A stretch of DNA of 64,000 bases from Desulfatirhabdium butyrativorans DSM 18734 (GCF_000429925.1 NZ_KE386987.1:109976-173975), one strand, 5' to 3'; positions 28,949 through 39,400 are shown, counted from the first letter of the stretch. Translations and numbers: made by a program. Notes: generated from the sequence alone by a model not told the origin.

Positions 28949-29875
28949 TCAATCCACTTTCGGTCTGGGCAGCATGCCTGCCTGCTTGGCGATTTCAGGC
29001 ACCTTGTGCTCCCATTCGATGGCCATCAGATGAACACCCGCCACGCCTTTCATGGTCTTGAATTCTTCGATCTGTTCACAGGCGATCTTGATGCCTTCCT
29101 CCGCCACCTTGCCTTTTTCAGCCCCCTTGAGCCGCTTGATGATCTCGTCGGGCACATCCATTCCCGGCACCTTGTTCTTCATGTAGTTGGCCATACCCAC
29201 GCTTTTCATCGGGGTCACGCCCGCCAGGATGTAGACTTTCTCGGTCAGGCCCATGTCGTTGGCCATTGCGATGAAGTTGCGGAATTTTTCCATGTTGTAG
29301 ATGCACTGGGTCTGGATGAAATCCACGCCTGCCGCGATTTTCTTCGCCAGGCGGTGAACCCGCCATTCGAAGGGATCGGCAAAGGGATTGGAGGCCGCGC
29401 CGATGAAGATCTTTGGCGGATGTTCGATTTCGGCGCCGCTCAGGAACTTGCCTTCATCCCGCATGCGCTTTACGGTCTGGATGAGCTGCATGGAATCGAT
29501 GTCGAAAACCCCCTTGGCGTTCGGATGGTCTCCGAACTTCATGTGATCGCCAGAAAGGCAGAGCATGTTCCGGATACCCAGCGCATAGGCACCCAGGATA
29601 TCGGCCTGCATGGCCAGTCGGTTCCGGTCTCTGCAGACCATCTGGTAATTGGGTTCGAGCCCTTCCTGAATGGCGATCAGGGATGCGGCCCAGCTTGCCA
29701 TCCGGACGACTGCCGTCTGGTTGTCGGTGATGTTGACGGCATCCACGTTCCCCTTGAGGAATCCGGCTTTCTTGCGGACTTCCTCGGCATCTGTTCCGCG
29801 GGGCGGCCCCAGCTCCCCGGTAAATGCGAAATGACCTGCCTGCAGTATTTTTTCGAGATTGCTTCCTGATTTCAT
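28949..29875 (-). CDS. metF: 5,10-methylenetetrahydrofolate reductase
   Basis: 308-residue TIM-barrel flavoprotein that reduces methylene-THF to methyl-THF. Recognisable blocks are FTGELGPPRGTDAEE, DAVNITDNQTAVVRMA, MVCRDRNRLAMQADILGAY, LCLSGDHMKFGDHP, GVDFIQTQCIYNME and VYILAGVTPMKSVGMANYM. It is the short MetF type of acetogens and sulfate reducers that lacks a NADH-binding domain and works with MetV. It is the last gene of the Hdr-MvhD-MetV-MetF series, so electrons probably arrive through iron-sulfur partners. GAGGAT precedes the ATG. Confidence 0.95.
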   Translation of the reverse strand: MKSGSNLEKILQAGHFAFTGELGPPRGTDAEEVRKKAGFLKGNVDAVNITDNQTAVVRMASWAASLIAIQEGLEPNYQMVCRDRNRLAMQADILGAYALGIRNMLCLSGDHMKFGDHPNAKGVFDIDSMQLIQTVKRMRDEGKFLSGAEIEHPPKIFIGAASNPFADPFEWRVHRLAKKIAAGVDFIQTQCIYNMEKFRNFIAMANDMGLTEKVYILAGVTPMKSVGMANYMKNKVPGMDVPDEIIKRLKGAEKGKVAEEGIKIACEQIEEFKTMKGVAGVHLMAIEWEHKVPEIAKQAGMLPRPKVD

Positions 29876-29912
29876 GGTATCCTCGTTGGTCTAAGCAACT
29901 TCCCGCTCGGTT

Positions 29913-30587
29913 TTATGCCTTCTTCTCCGGTTTCTTGTATCCTGGCTGGATCAGGGTTCTCGGCACCTGATTGGCCCATTCTGAAGGCGGCGCCAGTTTC
30001 ATGATGCACTCGAGGCGGTTCTGTTTCTTGAGCCGCTCATAGATCATGTACCAGGCGCAGGGCTGCTCCGGGTCAATTTCGCAACTGCCCCGGTTGGTGC
30101 CGCCGCAGGGCCCGTTGTACAACCCCTTGGCGCACATGGTTACCGGGCAGATGCCGCCTGTCCAGCCCAGCACGCAACTGCTGCAGGAGCGGCAGCGCTC
30201 CTCGTACCAGCCCACGTCCTGGTTGACGCCGATAAACGTGGTATCCACCGCAGGCAGCACCGGAATATGGGGATATCGCTCCGCCAGAAACTGGATCCCG
30301 GCGCCGCAGGCCATGGACAGCAGGGCTTCGTATTCGTCGACCTTCGAATCGAGGGCGGCCAGGTATTCCCGATCGCATTGGCGCTCAATGGTAAAGCCGT
30401 CGATTTCGATGGGATCGTTGTCGAGCTTTCGGGCCATGTCGATTTCGGCATTCAGGACGGAAACTTCCTTCTCTCCGCCGGTGAGGCAAACCGCAACGCA
30501 GGTTCCGCAACCCACGTTGAGAATTTTCTTGTAACCCTGGATGAGGCTCTTGATCTCATCGAAGGGTTTTCGTTTGGCAACGATCAT
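29913..30587 (-). CDS. metV: MetV-like methylenetetrahydrofolate reductase C-terminal/Fe-S subunit
   Basis: 224-residue Cys-rich protein. N-terminal NVGCGTCVAVCLTGGEKE and, in the second half, the clusters CRSCSSCVLGWTGGICPVTMC and GPCGGTNRG, followed by CEIDPEQPCAW, match the MetV family, the partner of short MetF in acetogens such as Moorella. It probably holds Fe-S or zinc and passes electrons to MetF. GGAGGAAGC lies before the ATG. A strong hairpin (30605-30650) occupies the 66-bp gap after the Hdr gene, about 15 nt before the metV ribosome-binding site. metF follows after 37 bp. Confidence 0.92.
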   Translation of the reverse strand: MIVAKRKPFDEIKSLIQGYKKILNVGCGTCVAVCLTGGEKEVSVLNAEIDMARKLDNDPIEIDGFTIERQCDREYLAALDSKVDEYEALLSMACGAGIQFLAERYPHIPVLPAVDTTFIGVNQDVGWYEERCRSCSSCVLGWTGGICPVTMCAKGLYNGPCGGTNRGSCEIDPEQPCAWYMIYERLKKQNRLECIMKLAPPSEWANQVPRTLIQPGYKKPEKKA

Positions 30588-30604
30588 GCTTCCTCCGCAA
30601 CCAT

Positions 30605-30650
30605 TTGCCTGGGATCGCCGGCAGAACGATCCGGGCGATCCCAGGCAAAC
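30605..30650 (-). promoter_or_regulatory. Intercistronic stem-loop before metV
   Basis: Perfect 16-bp arms TTTGCCTGGGATCGCC (30605-30620) and GGCGATCCCAGGCAAA (30635-30650) with a 14-nt loop. No T-run follows. It fills the gap between the Hdr-like gene and metV and might adjust mRNA stability or subunit ratio. Confidence 0.75.
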
Positions 30651-30653
30651 CGT

Positions 30654-31955
30654 TTATAGGCCGAGTTCGGCCAGGTCCGGGCCCAGATAGGTCCGCTCGT
30701 TTTCGCCCAGAATCCCCATCGCCAGACAGATGATCGTCCACAGATGGACCGTATGCCATCCGCCTTCGTAATGTTCGCTCAGATCATGGACCTGGGCATG
30801 GCAGTTGTGGCACGGGGTGATGCAGTAGGCAGCCCCGGTTTTCTTGATCTGTTCGGTTTTCAGGCGGCCATAATGCCTTCTGGCTTCCGGATAACCGGAC
30901 TGGAGAAACCCGCCGCCGCCGCCGCAGCAGTAATTGTTCGATTTGTTGGGGGTCATGTCGATGAAGTTTTCTTCGCCGACAACCGTTTTCACCACAAAGC
31001 GCAGATCGTCGGCAACGGGATCGCCGAAGCTTTTTCGAACGAGCTGGCAGGGATCTTGAACCGTGAACTTGACCTTGAGGTCCTTGTTCCAGTCGGCGTT
31101 GACCTGCAGCTTGCCTTCCCGGATCCACTGCGCATAGTACTGGATGATGCTCTTGATTTCGAAATTGTAGGGAATTTTGAATTTTTTCAGTCCGGCCCGG
31201 ACTGCGAATAGTTCGTGCCCTCACTCCGTATTGAGCCAGACCTTGCAGCCCAGCTCCTCCACGGCCTTCACCTTCGTTCGGACGATATGCTCCCAGGCAT
31301 CGTCATCCGCCAGAAACATGCAGTAGTTTTCCGCAGCCCACCCCTTGGTGCCATAGGTCCAATCGGCGCCCGCCTTGTGCAGGATTTTCCACAGGGGCAC
31401 CATTTCATCGGGTTCGGTGACCGGTTCCCGCGAATTCTGGTTGAGGAAGAATTCCGCCCCATGTTTGTTGACCGGCGCTTCGAGCGCTTCCCATCCGGGC
31501 TGATTTTCCCGGACTTCGTTCAGCACGTCCTCCACCACGAACTGGAAATCCTCTTCCGAGGCGCCCATCGCGCTGCAGGTGTCGTGCTTGAGGGCCATAT
31601 CGCAGGAGCCCAGAATTCCCTTGGGCTTCTTGTCTCTCGGCCTGCCGAATTTCCGGACATTGAACACGAGCTGCGGGATATCGATCTTCATCGGGCATAC
31701 ATAGATGCAACGCTGGCACATCGTGCACATCCAGGCCCAATCCGAGCTCAGCAACTCCTCGTCCAGCCCCAACGCGGCCATGCGCAGGAATTTCCGGGGG
31801 TCCATGTTTTCCAGTCCCGATGCCGGACATCCCGATGAGCACGCGCCGCAGGTCAAGCATAGATTGAGATTCCCACCCTCGGGGAGGATCTCCTTGACCT
31901 TGTCCATAAAAATGCTTTTCCGCTTGCCTTTTAGTTGAATCACTTCCTCTGCCAT
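30654..31955 (-). CDS. HdrC-HdrB/D-like iron-sulfur selenoprotein (Sec245)
   Basis: 433 residues, read through TGA at 31223-31221 as selenocysteine. The N-terminal HdrC-like part has CLTCGACSSGCP (about 33-44) and CTMCQRCIYVCP (about 77-88). The C-terminal part has CCG-domain blocks: LGCKVWLNTE-U-GHE around residue 245, VQDPCQLVRKSFGDP, NYCCGGGGGF and ITPCHNCHAQ. Conventional reading splits it into two frames, 31221-31955 and 30654-30995, but no stop occurs between them apart from this TGA. A 6-bp hairpin lies 16 nt after the TGA. AGGAG precedes ATG 31955. Expected role: relay of electrons between MvhD/HdrA and MetV-MetF. A nonsense mutation is the alternative, but four other genes show the same pattern. 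Confidence 0.93.
31188..31204 (-). promoter_or_regulatory. Candidate bacterial SECIS hairpin, HdrC-HdrB/D-like gene
   Basis: Sixteen nt after TGA 31223-31221, CAGTCCGGGCCGGACTG forms a 6-bp stem with loop GGGCC. Distance and G-rich apical loop fit bSECIS elements read by SelB. Confidence 0.75.
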
Positions 31956-31969
31956 CATCTTCTCCTTTT

Positions 31970-32392
31970 TCAGGAATTTGCCCATTTCTTCAAGGGATTG
32001 GGTCCAAGGGACCGGATATGCTCCGTCATCTCCCGGGCGTAGGCCGCGAATGTCGGGCCCTCACCCGAAGACAGGTTGTACATCCGGACGCGGTCTCCTT
32101 CGAGCCCGACCTCTTCCAAAAGCTGCCGAACATGGTTCACCCTTTCCTTCGCACGGAAATTGCCTTGCTTGTAATGGCACGTCCCTTCCAGACATCCCAC
32201 GACATAGACGCCGTCGGCGCCTTTCTGGATGGCGCGCAACAGATGTAGCACATCTACCTTGCCGGAACAAGGCACACGAATGATCTTGATATTTGCCGGG
32301 TAATCGAGCCGCATCGAACCTGCCAGGTCCGCAGCCGAATACCCTCAATAATCACAACAGAACGTGATGATCGTCGGTTCGAAATCCGCCAT
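31970..32392 (-). CDS. MvhD-like electron-transfer selenoprotein (Sec16)
   Basis: 140 residues, the delta-subunit family of F420-non-reducing hydrogenase/heterodisulfide reductase, carrying a [2Fe-2S] cluster. ATG 32392 shares an A with the HdrA1 stop (TAATG). The N-terminus is ITFCCDY-U-GYSAADLAG; MvhD relatives have a Cys at this point, as does copy 2 in this window ([15 protein letters not shown]). Later motifs are RVPCSGKVDVLHLLRA and VVGCLEGTCHYKQGN, where the remaining cysteines are kept. TGA 32347-32345 is followed by a 6-bp hairpin after 14 nt. Ordinary gene calling would start at the internal ATG 32314 and lose the first cluster motif. It probably links HdrA1 to the HdrC-HdrB/D-like subunit. 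Confidence 0.93.
32316..32330 (-). promoter_or_regulatory. Candidate bacterial SECIS hairpin, MvhD1
   Basis: Fourteen nt after TGA 32347-32345, GGACCTGGCAGGTTC folds as a 6-bp stem (one G-U) with loop GGC. Confidence 0.7.
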
Positions 32393-35300
32393 TACATCCC
32401 TCCCGCCAGCAAGGCATCAATTTTGCAGTTGAGTTGGTCGTCCTCGTAGAAACTGAGCTGAATCGTGCGTCTGGGGCAGATCGCTGCGCAGACGCCGCAA
32501 CCGTGGCACAGTGCCTCGTCGATCTCGATGATCTGTTTTTCCGTGTTGAACACCGGCACCCCGAAGGGGCAGGATCGCACGCACGTGAGGCATTTGACAC
32601 AGTGATCGGTATCGACCTTGGCGGTGATGGCCGAGAGTTTGATGTGGCTTTTGGACAGGAAAGTCGTCGCCCGGGAGGCTGCCGCCTGGGCCTGGGCGAT
32701 GGTCTCGGTGATGAGTTTGGGGCCGTGGGCCGTTCCGCACAGGAAAATGCCTTCTCCGGGCATATCCACTGGGCGTAGTTTCACATGCGCCTCGATGAAG
32801 AAACCCTGCGGATTTCGGTTCAGTTTCATGATCCCGCAGAGCTCACCCGTTTCGGCAGCCGTTACACCGGCGCTCAATGTGACCAGATCGGCCTGAATCT
32901 CGAGAGGCCGGTTCAGAATATGGTCTTTGGTCAGGACAACGAGCTGATCCCCGCGCTTTTCCACCTGCGGCTGGCTGGTTTCATCGAAACGGATGAAGAT
33001 GACCCCCTTGTTCCGGGCTTCGGTGTAGTAGTCTTCCATCAGCCCGTACGTCCGGATGTCCCGGTACAGCACATAGACCTGCACTTCGGGATCGAGCTTC
33101 TTGATGAGCAGGGCGTTCTTGATGGCGTTCTGACAGCAGATGCGGCTGCAGTTGGGGTTTTCATCGTTTCGGGAGCCTACGCACTGGATCATGACCACCG
33201 TGGACAGACCTGCCGTTCCCTTTTCGGCCAGCCTGTCGGCCAGGCCAAGCTGGGTGGTGATGCGATCGTCCTCGCCGTAGCCGTATTCCTTCGGCTGATA
33301 CTCGTTGGCCCCGGTTGCGACGATGATGATGCCATGATCGATGGTACGGCTTTCCCGGTCGATGCCGGTTTCCACCCGCGTGGTGAAATTGCCCTTGTAT
33401 CCCGCAAAATCGACGACCCGGGCTTCGGTCAGCACCGTTATCCGGTCATTGGATCGGACTTCTGCAACCAGCGATTCGAGATAGGCCTGAACATCTCCGC
33501 CCTCGATCGTGTGATGCAGCCTCCTCGAAAGGCCCCCGAGCTCTTTCTCCTTCTCGATCAGAAACACCTGGAAGCCCTGATTGGCCACACCCAGCGCCGC
33601 ATTCATCCCCGCCACGCCGCCGCCGATCACCAGAGCCTGTTTGTTGACGGCGATCACTTTTTCCCGAAGCGGCTTCAGCGTGCCTGCCCGCGCGACAGCC
33701 ATCCGGACGAGATCCTTGGCTTTTTGGGTCGCGATCTCGGGCGTTTTGGAATGAATCCAGGAATCCTGATTGCGGATGTTGGCCATCTCGAACAGATACC
33801 GGTTCAACCCGCAGGCTTCGAGGGTTTCCATGAACATGGCTTCGTGTGTCTTCGGGCTGCAGGATGCAACCACCACCCGGTTCAGCCGGTGCTCCTTGAT
33901 CTTTTCCTTGATCTTGTCCTGGGTGTCCTGGGAGCAGGTGAAGAGGTTCTGATCGCTGAATACGACATGGGGCAGGCTGGCCGCATAGGCCTGAACGCCT
34001 GGCACATCGACCACCCCGCCGATATTGATGCCGCAGTTGCAGACAAAGACGCCGATGCGCGGTTCTTCTCCTGCGACATCCACTTCGGTGGGCACCTCAA
34101 CCGTTGGCGTGTCCGTTCCGCGCGCAGCCGAAAGGGATGCCCCGGCAAGACATGCAGCGGCGCTGGCCTCGGTGACCGATGAGGGGATGTCCTTTGGTCC
34201 CTGAAACACACCGCAGGTATAGATTCCCGGCCGCGATGTTTCCACGGGCTTGAATGGATCGGTTTCGGCAAACCGGTAGCGGTTCACTGCAACGTCGAGC
34301 CGTTTGGCCAGATCGGATACGCTCTCGGGTATCTGCAAACCGACCGAGAGCACGATCATGCTGAAGATTTCTTCCTGGATCGCGCCGGTATCGTCGACGT
34401 ACCACACCCGCAGATCGCCCGTATCGGGCACTTCCGTGATGGTGTGGATCCGGGCTTTGACGAAACGGACCCCATCCTTGTCCTTGGCCCGGAGGTAGTA
34501 CTGCTCATAGTCCTTGCCAAAGGAGCGGATATCCATGTTGAAAACGGCGCAATCCAGCTCGCCGTGCGCATGTTCCTTGGCGATCATCGCCTCCTTGATC
34601 GCATACATGCAGCATACGGAAGAGCAGTAGCCGTTACCGCACCGGTTCGTATCCCGGGAGCCCACGCACTGGATCCAGGCGATTTTCTGCGGTTCTTCCC
34701 GGTCGAGCGGGCGGCACAGATGCCCCCGGTACGGGCCCGAAGCGCTCAGGATGCGCTCGAATTCCTCGCTCGTGACGACATTGGCGTATTTGCCGTATCC
34801 CCAGAAATCCAGTTTCGATGGATCATAGCCCATGCTGCCGGGTGCAAGAATCACCGAGCCCACGTTCAGCTCCGATGTGCGCTCCCGGTCGTCGTACTGA
34901 ATGGCCTTTGCGATACAGACGTTTTCGCACAATCCGCAGCCGATACAGGTGTCCGTGTCGATGCCGAAGGCAAGCGGTACGGCCTGCGGGTATTCGATGA
35001 AGGTCGCCCTTCGATCGTCGAGGTTTTTGTTGTAGCGGTTGACCGCCGTGACGGGGCAGTGCCTGGCGCACTCACCGCAACCCGTACACTTGACGGGATC
35101 GATGTATCGCGGGTGGTTGACGAGGGTGACGGAGAAATTGCCCGGATCACCCGATACGGATTGCACTTCGCTGTTGGTGACGATCTGGATGTTGATGTGC
35201 CGGCCGACCTCGACCAGTTTGGGCGAGATCACTCACATCGCACAGTCGTTTGTGGGGAATGTCTTGTCGAGCCTCGCCATCATGCCGCCGACTGTCGGCA

Positions 35301-35421
35301 GCTTGTCGACGAGGTACACGAAATAATCGGAATTCGCCAGATCGAGCGCCGCCTGCATGCCGGCGATACCTGCACCGACCACCATCACGGAGCCGCTGAT
35401 CTTTCCGGTTTCTGGTTTCAT
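32392..35421 (-). CDS. HdrA-like FAD/iron-sulfur selenoprotein, duplicated type (Sec63)
   Basis: 1009 residues, about 350 longer than ordinary HdrA, read through TGA 35235-35233. Residues 1-62 start a Rossmann FAD domain (VVGAGIAGMQAALDLANS) and end [21 protein letters not shown]; HdrA homologues carry Cys at the U position. Ferredoxin clusters follow at about 112-123 (CTGCGECARHCP) and 159-170 (CIGCGLCENVCI). A second FAD module starts at about 597 ([16 protein letters not shown]) after [17 protein letters not shown]. Two more clusters close the protein (CVKCLTCVRSCP, CHGCGVCAAICP). AAGGAG precedes ATG 35421. Known HdrA is the flavin-bifurcating subunit; bifurcation here is inferred. Confidence 0.94.
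35200..35217 (-). promoter_or_regulatory. Candidate bacterial SECIS hairpin, HdrA1
   Basis: Fifteen nt after TGA 35235-35233, CTGGTCGAGGTCGGCCGG can form a 6-bp stem (two G-U pairs) with loop GAGGTC. The identical 18 bases occur at the same distance in HdrA2. Confidence 0.7.
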
Positions 35422-35532
35422 TGGATCTCCTTGAGGAATTGAATCGTTCGATGGGCGGTCACTGGTGACCGCCCCTACGATGCCCAAACCTGCATCGGGC
35501 GGCCACAGTGGGCCGCCCCTGCGATACGGGCA
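35422..35532. repeat. Gap between mvhD2 and hdrA1 with two GC-rich palindromes
   Basis: GGGCGGTCACTGGTGACCGCCC (35453-35474; ten-base arms, two-base centre) and a second inverted pair GGGCGGCC/GGCCGCCC at about 35497-35518, both followed by CCCCT(A/G). They belong to the dispersed GGGCGGCC...CCCCTAC family and could act as mRNA hairpins within the operon. Confidence 0.75.
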
Positions 35533-36282
35533 TTACAGCGCCGCAAACACGGGTGCATGGTGCTCATGCCCCTTGAATTCGACCATGTTCGTTTTTTCCA
35601 TATCGGCCAGCAGATAGGAAATCCGTCGCAACGGTAGACCGATCACCCGGGATATGGCCCGAACGGAAGTATGTCCTGCCAGGATGGCCTGACGGATCAG
35701 GTGCTTCTGGTATTCCCGTTCGAGGGCTGTGTCGAGAACGGCTTCGAATTGCGCCTTTTCCATTTTCCGGCCGTAGACATCGCCCCGCTGGAGCAGTTTC
35801 AGTTCCTTTCCCACCAGCCAGCGGATCTGCTCGGTATTGAGGGTGGCCTCGACGGCCTTGAGCTGCAGATCGAAGCCTGCAGCATCGAACGGCCCCTGTT
35901 CCTGAATGGATGCGATGACTGCCGTGGTGAGATCGACAAAGCGCTGGGCTTCCGCGGAGGACACCCAGGCAATGTGGAGGCGATCGCGGCCGATACCGGC
36001 CAGATCCAGCAGTTTCTGGGTCATGATCATCTTTTTTTCGGCTTGAAGATTACCTTCCAGGTAATGACAGTCGCCGAAATGTCACCCGGCCACCATGACG
36101 CCGTCGCATCCGGCGCTCAGCGCCTTGACGACGAACAGGGGGTCGATCCGGCCCGAGCACATCACCCGGACACTGCGGATGTAGGGCGGATACTGCAGAC
36201 GGGAGACACCGGCCAGATCCGCTCCGGCATAGGCGCACCAGTTGCAGAGAAAAGCGACGATGTTCGGTTTGAATGGTTCCAT
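35533..36282 (-). CDS. MvhD-like selenoprotein (Sec67) with C-terminal winged-helix-like extension
   Basis: 249 residues, read through TGA 36084-36082. Residues 1-90 are Mvh[29 protein letters not shown], then [20 protein letters not shown], where U replaces the Cys of the usual GC(H)xGDCHY motif. Thus this copy has Sec in the second motif and Cys in the first, the reverse of MvhD1. Residues about 95-249 are an extension absent from simple MvhD; its last part ([39 protein letters not shown]) looks like a winged helix. A perfect 7-bp hairpin begins 16 nt after the TGA. GGAAAGGGAAC precedes the ATG. Confidence 0.93.
36049..36065 (-). promoter_or_regulatory. Candidate bacterial SECIS hairpin, MvhD2
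   Basis: Sixteen nt after TGA 36084-36082, ATTACCTGGAAGGTAAT forms a perfect 7-bp stem with loop GGA. The clearest of the five hairpins. Confidence 0.8.
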
Positions 36283-36479
36283 CTAAGTTCCCTTTCCAGT
36301 TGGTTGGGATTCCGTATCGGAAAACCCGGAGTCAGGAGCCAGGAGTCAGGCGTCAGAAGTCGGAAGGACAAAGGCGGACTTCTTTTTCCAAGGTCTTGTG
36401 TTCCCGTATTCCAATCCCGGGTGATATTTCTACAGGCCCATTACCTATAGCCCATTGCCCATTGCCTATAGCCTATAGC
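36283..36479. repeat. Repeat-containing gap between hdrA2 and mvhD2
   Basis: Contains GGAGTCAGGAGCCAGGAGTC-type heptamers (36328-36360) and a run of CCTATAGCC/CCCATTGCC nonamers (36426-36484) reaching the hdrA2 stop codon. No gene seen. Confidence 0.7.
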
Positions 36480-39400
36480 CTATCCGGCCACCGAACACAC
36501 CGCAGCCAGAATCTGTTCATCCTTGAAATGGAGCATTTCGATGGCCTTCTGCGGGCAGGAGGCGGCGCAGAGCCCGCATCCCTTGCAGGAAGCCGAAATG
36601 TTCTTCGCCCGATAGCCTTTCCCGTCCTGATCCTCGAGAATGATGGCGCCGAAGGGACAGACTTCCGTGCACAGGCCGCAACCGATGCACAATTCCGTAT
36701 GGACCTTCGAGACCAGCGGGGAGACGGTGATGGCCTCCCTTGCCAGAACGGTTACAGCCCTTGCCGCTGCTGCCATGGCCTGGGCGATGCTTTCATCGAG
36801 GCTTTTGGGGTAGTGGGCAAGGCCGCAGACAAAGAGCCCATCGGAAGCGAAATCGACAGGCCGGAGTTTGGCGTGGGCCTCCATGAAAAAGTTCTCGGCA
36901 TTGAGCGGCACTTTGTAAAAACCGGCAATGTCCTGATTGGGCGATGGCTCGATGGCCGTTGCCAGGTTCACGAGATCGGCTTCGATTTCGAGGTGTTTCT
37001 GCAGAATCGGATCGAAGACCCGGACCAGGAGGCCATTGGCCGTTTCGGTGACGACAGGCTTGCGATCGAGGCTGTATCGAATGAAAATGACGCCGAGCTC
37101 CCGCGCCTTTTTGTAGAGCAATTCCCGGTCTCCAAAGGTCCGGATGTCCCGATAGACGATGTAGACCGATGTATCCGGCGATTTTTCCTTGATGGCGATG
37201 GCCTGGGAAACGGAGGCCGTGCAGCAGATGCGCGAGCAGTAAGGCCGCTTTTCGTCCCGGGAGCCCACGCATTGGATGAAGACGACGCTCTGTACGCCTT
37301 CCAGCAGCTCGGGACGGTTTTCGATGTCGTGCCAGCGCGTCACCCTCGGCGATTTCCCATAGAGGTATTCGTCGACATCCGCAGCCCTGCCGCCGGTGGC
37401 GATGATTACCGCGCCATGCTGAATGCTCTGGAGACCCTGGGCCGTCTGGACTTTCGTTTCGAAATTGCCGACGAATCCGGATGCATCCACGATCTGTGCG
37501 CCACACAACACGGTGATGGCCGGATGGGCCTCGACGTCTGCGATCAGTTTGGCCAGATATGCCTGTACGTCTTCACCATGCGTCGTATGCCGGACATCCC
37601 GGGCCGATCCGCCAAGCGCGGCCTCTTTTTCGACGATGACAGCCGAAAATCCCTGGCGTGCCAGACTCATGGCTGCCGTCATGCCGGCAACCCCGCCGCC
37701 GATGACGAGGGCGCTCTTGGATACCGGGACCGACAAATCGGCAATGGGCTCCAGAAGCGACGCCCGGGAGACGGCCATTCGGACCAGGTCCTTGGCCTTT
37801 TGGGTCGCTTCGTCCTTTTGCGTCGAATGCACCCAGGTGCACTGGTTGCGGATGTTGGCCATCTCGAAGAGGTAGGCATTGAGCCCTGCATTCCGCAAAG
37901 TTTCCTGGAACAGGGGCTCGTGGGTCCGGGGGGTGCAGGCAGCGACGACGAAACGATTCAATTTCTCGTTGCGGATCACCTCCACCATCTTGTCCTGCGT
38001 GTCCTGGCTGCAGGCAAAGAGCGTGTCTTCCACATAGACCACGTTGGGAAGGGTTTTGGCGTAGGCTGCCACTGCCGGAACATCCGCAATCCCGCCAATG
38101 TTGATGCCGCAGTTGCATACAAAGACCCCGATGCGGGGAGCGTCGTCTGAAACAGGCGTCTCTTCGGGAAAGACTTTCTGCTTGACCAGGGTTCCGCGGG
38201 CCGATGCGAGGGCAAAGGATGCCGAGCATGCCGCAGCGCTGGCTTCGACGACGGACTGGGGAATGTCCTTGCAGCCCTGAAGGCTTCCGGCCACGTAAAT
38301 GCCGGGCCTGGAAGTGGTCACCGGCTGCGTGTCCGAAGTCTTGACGAAACGGAAGGGGTTGAGTTCGATTCCGAGAACGCCTGCCGTTTCGATGGCCGAT
38401 TGGGCTGGTTCCATCCCGACCGAAAGCACCACCATGTCGAAATTCTCTTCGATCCGTTCACCGGTTTCGGTGACGTAAACCAGATTCAATGTCCCGCTCT
38501 TGTCGATTTCGGTGATGGTATGCACCCGGGAGCGGATGAAGCGTACCCCTTCGGCCTTGGCGCGGTCATAATATTTTTCGAAATCCTTTCCATGCGTTCT
38601 CATGTCCATGAAAAAGATGGTCGGCTGAAAGCCGGGCCCCAGGTGTTCCTTCGCGATCACCGATTCCTTGATGGCATACATGCAGCAGACGGCCGAGCAA
38701 TAGGGGTTGTCGCAGCGGTTGAGATCGCGGGAACCCACGCATTGCAGCCAGGCGATTTTTTTCGGCTCGACACCGTCGGATAGCCGTTTGACATGCCCTA
38801 CGAAAGGACCGCCTGCCGAGAGCATCCGTTCGAATTCCATGCTGGTGAGTACGTTGGCGAAACGGGCGTGCTGGTAGTTGTCGAATTTGTCCGGGTTGAA
38901 GGGCTTGAATCCTGCCGTGAGAATGACCGAGCCGACATTCAGGGTGATTTCCGTTTCCTGTTCGTCAAACCGGATGGCATGGGTGGGGCAGAATTTTTCA
39001 CATGCCTTGCAGCGACCCTTCTGAAAATAGATGCAATGGTCCCTGTCGATGGCATATTTCAGCGGAACAGCCTGCGCATAAGGAACATAAATGGCTTTTC
39101 GCTTGGCCAGTCCCTCGTTGAAGGCGTCGGTGACTTTGGCGGGGCATTTTTCTGCGCAGGTGCCGCAGGCGATACACTTGTCGACATCGACGTAACGGGG
39201 GGATTTTCGAATGGTGACAGTGAAATTGCCCTCGTCACCGGAAATGGCAGTGACTTTGGAGAGGGTGAGCAGTTCGATGTTGAGATGCCGGCCGACCTCG
39301 ACCAGTTTCGGGGAAATGATTCACATGGAGCAGTCGTTTGTGGGGAAAGTCTTGTCGAGCTGCGCCATCGCCCCACCGATGGCCGGCGTTTCTTCGACAA

